Positions 62,074-64,000 of a stretch of DNA of 64,000 nt are shown one piece after another. Position numbers and translations under genes: made by a program. The stretch's first letter is position 1; the number at the start of each line of letters is the position of its first letter. Under the pieces are notes generated by a model. That model was given only the letters and a program-made list of their open reading frames with translations. It searched no databases and had not been told where the DNA came from. The DNA comes from DASWJZ01 sp963739005 (GTDB taxonomy: Bacteria; Pseudomonadota; Alphaproteobacteria; Rhizobiales; Afifellaceae): contig CAVTYQ010000008.1 of the NCBI GenBank assembly GCA_963739005.1, positions 186,001 through 250,000 on the forward strand. Direction: 5' to 3'.

Positions 62074-64000
62074 ATGACCGCGCGCGTCCAGCCGGCCGAC
62101 GCTTTGCCGCTTCTGCCGGAGACATTCGGCGCGTGGTTCGCCAAGCGCGGCTGGGCGCCCAGGCCGCATCAGATCGCGCTTCTGGAGAGGGCTGAGGCCG
62201 GGAAATCCGTGCTCCTCATCGCGCCGACCGGCGCCGGAAAGACCCTCGCCGGCTTTCTGCCGAGCCTCGTCGATCTTTCCCGTGCGCGTTCCGAGCGAAG
62301 GATCGCGAAACCCGGCGCGCCCGTTGTCGGGCCGCACACGCTCTACGTCTCGCCCTTGAAGGCGCTCGCCGTAGACATCCACCGCAACCTCGAAACGCCG
62401 GTCGCGGAGATGAGCCTCCCGATCCGGCTCGAAACGCGCACCGGTGACACGCCGGTCTACAAACGGCAGCGGCAAAAACTCGATCCGCCCGACATCCTGC
62501 TGACGACGCCGGAGCAGGTGGCGCTTCTGATCGCCTCGAAGGACGCGCGGCGCTTCTTCGCGCGGCTCACGACGGTGATCTTCGACGAGCTTCATTCGCT
62601 CGTCGTCTCGAAGCGCGGCGATCTTCTTTCGCTCGGGCTTGCCCGGCTTCGAAAGCTCGCGCCGGGACTGAAGACGATCGGGCTTTCCGCCACCGTCGCC
62701 GAGCCCGACGAGCTCTGCGCCTGGCTTGTTTCGCAAGAGCCAGCGGGCTCGAGAAACCTCGCCGACAAGATCGTGGTCGAAGGCGGCGCGCAGCCGGACC
62801 TCTCCATCCTGGAGCCGCCGGAAGCGCGCGTCCCCTGGCAGGGGCATACGGCGCTCTACGCGCTTCCCGCGATCTACGAGGAGATCAAGAGGCACAAAAC
62901 GACGCTCCTCTTCGTCAACACGCGCTGGCAGGCGGAGCTGCTCTTCTCCGAGCTCTGGCGGGCGAACGAGGATTCGCTTGCGATCGCGCTTCATCACGGC
63001 TCGCTCGACCGGACACAGCGGCGGAAGGTCGAGGCGGCGATGGTCGCCGGCAAGCTTCGCGCCGTGGTCGCGACGTCGACGCTCGATCTCGGCATCGACT
63101 GGGGCGACGTCGACCTCGTCGTGCATGTCGGCGCGCCGAAGGGCGCGAGCCGGCTCGCGCAGCGGATAGGCCGCGCCAACCATCGGATGGACGAGCCGTC
63201 GAAGGGCATTCTGGTACCCGGCAACCGCTTCGAGGTGCTCGAATGCCGCGCCGCGCTCGACGCAAACTATCTCGGCCACCAGGATACGCCGCCACTTCGC
63301 GCCGGCACGCTCGACGTGCTCGCGCAGCACATCCTCGGCATGGCGGTCGCCGAGCCTTTCGACGCGGTCGCGCTGCACGACGAGATCGCGACCGCCGCGC
63401 CCTATCGCGAGCTCGATTGGGAGACGTTCGAGCGCGCCGTCGACTTCGTCGCGACCGGCGGCTATGCGCTGCGGAACTACGAGCGCTACGCCAAGATCAG
63501 GCGGCGCAAGGAGGGGCCCGACAAGGGGCGCTTCGGCATCACGCATCCCCGGATCGCGCAGCAGTACCGGCTGAACGTCGGCACGATCATCGAGCAGCCG
63601 ATGCTGAGGGTCAGGCTCGGGCGCCCGCGCGCGGGCGTGGCGCGCGGTGGGCGCGTGCTCGGCCAGATCGAGGAATATTTCCTCGAGCAGCTGACGCAGG
63701 GCGACACGTTCCGCTTCGCCGGGCGGGTGCTGCGCTTCGAGGGCATCCGCGAGAACGAAGCGTTCGCCAGCCCGGCCGACAAGGAGGACGCGTCGATCCC
63801 CTCCTTCGAGGGCGGAAAATTCCCGCTCACCACCTATCTCGCGTCACAGGTGCGGGCGATCCTTGCCGACCCGGCGCGCTGGGTCGCGCTGCCGGAACAG
63901 GTGCGCGAGTGGCTTGGCTATCAGCAAGAGCGCTCGGTGCTTCCGGGCCCTTCCGACCTCCTGGTCGAGACGTTCCCGCACCGCGACAAGTTCTACATGG
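62074..64000 (+). CDS. Ligase-associated DEXH-box helicase (Lhr-like), 3' truncated by window
   Basis: The first 642 codons of a superfamily 2 helicase related to Lhr (TIGR04121-like). Reading from the ATG at 62074 gives Walker A APTGAGKTLAG (from residue 50), the DExH-type box IFDELHSL, LFVNTRWQAELLF, HHGSLDRTQRR, ATSTLDLGIDWGDVD and motif VI QRIGRANHR. The wedge and C-terminal Lhr-core region runs off the window. It is the third member of the ligase/exonuclease/helicase repair set; a metallophosphoesterase (PdeM-type) would be expected just after it. Confidence 0.95.
   Translation, partial: MTARVQPADALPLLPETFGAWFAKRGWAPRPHQIALLERAEAGKSVLLIAPTGAGKTLAGFLPSLVDLSRARSERRIAKPGAPVVGPHTLYVSPLKALAVDIHRNLETPVAEMSLPIRLETRTGDTPVYKRQRQKLDPPDILLTTPEQVALLIASKDARRFFARLTTVIFDELHSLVVSKRGDLLSLGLARLRKLAPGLKTIGLSATVAEPDELCAWLVSQEPAGSRNLADKIVVEGGAQPDLSILEPPEARVPWQGHTALYALPAIYEEIKRHKTTLLFVNTRWQAELLFSELWRANEDSLAIALHHGSLDRTQRRKVEAAMVAGKLRAVVATSTLDLGIDWGDVDLVVHVGAPKGASRLAQRIGRANHRMDEPSKGILVPGNRFEVLECRAALDANYLGHQDTPPLRAGTLDVLAQHILGMAVAEPFDAVALHDEIATAAPYRELDWETFERAVDFVATGGYALRNYERYAKIRRRKEGPDKGRFGITHPRIAQQYRLNVGTIIEQPMLRVRLGRPRAGVARGGRVLGQIEEYFLEQLTQGDTFRFAGRVLRFEGIRENEAFASPADKEDASIPSFEGGKFPLTTYLASQVRAILADPARWVALPEQVREWLGYQQERSVLPGPSDLLVETFPHRDKFYM

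Noticed and set aside
61987..63546. 519-codon minus-strand frame
   Set aside because: Antisense to the DEXH helicase, whose motifs are all in order on the plus strand.

Overview
The window is about 64 kb of GC-rich chromosome (roughly two-thirds G+C by eye) from an alphaproteobacterium, most likely of the order Hyphomicrobiales (Rhizobiales). The support is a C4-pathway 5-aminolevulinate synthase, an rpmI-rplT-pheS order, a TadG-like pilus protein, many Pot-type and sugar ABC transporters, the ligase/exonuclease/helicase repair set, and a palindromic intergenic repeat of the type seen in rhizobial genomes. There is no insertion sequence, prophage, CRISPR array or rRNA operon. The only RNA gene seen is a tRNA-Thr(GGT).

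Layout. 1-2.3 kb: translation genes (pheS, rplT, rpmI, tRNA-Thr). 2.5-10.4 kb: one leftward operon of a GntR/FCD regulator, an L-arabinonate-dehydratase-like IlvD/Edd enzyme, a D-xylose-1-dehydrogenase-like SDR, a Pot-type ABC transporter and an RraA-like protein. It reads as non-phosphorylative sugar oxidation (Weimberg/Dahms style), with a perfect palindromic operator in front of the regulator. 10.6-18.6 kb: an MBL hydrolase divergent from a rightward run of aminotransferase, agmatinase-type ureohydrolase, a second Pot-type transporter and a nitrilase-family amidase, which suggests use of a guanidino compound or polyamine. 18.7-22 kb: a GATase1-like protein without its cysteine, a DoeB/AstE-like deacylase, a RbsD/FucU mutarotase and ribokinase. 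22-29.2 kb: a sugar ABC transporter with no ATPase of its own, facing a SIS isomerase/FGGY kinase/M42 hydrolase operon.

30.2-33.1 kb holds the most unusual set: a two-piece PEP-synthase/rifampin-phosphotransferase-like enzyme (swivelling-histidine subunit with a one-base frameshift, then the ATP-grasp subunit), followed by a free-standing cyclic-nucleotide-binding domain. 33.2-37.2 kb: Gfo/Idh/MocA oxidoreductase, ketopantoate-reductase-like protein, a small secreted protein and mtnA. 37.3-51 kb: mostly housekeeping and membrane genes (CBS/CorC protein, TadG, hemA, methyltransferase, AbrB-type membrane protein, aminotransferase, mscL, sodium:solute symporter, pyrD, MATE pump). 51-54 kb and 62-64 kb: the ATP-dependent DNA ligase, its exonuclease and its DEXH helicase (cut by the window end), that is, the ligase-associated DNA-damage module split by about 8 kb. 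Between them lie a lower-GC orphan gene, an SDR, a two-helix ion channel, GNAT and LysE proteins, class III alcohol dehydrogenase and a PilZ protein.

Several palindromic repeat families fill the intergenic spaces, including a 146-bp MITE-like inverted repeat between ligase and exonuclease and a 46-bp duplication of the hemA 3' end around a palindrome. All identifications come from reading the sequence; no database search was run.
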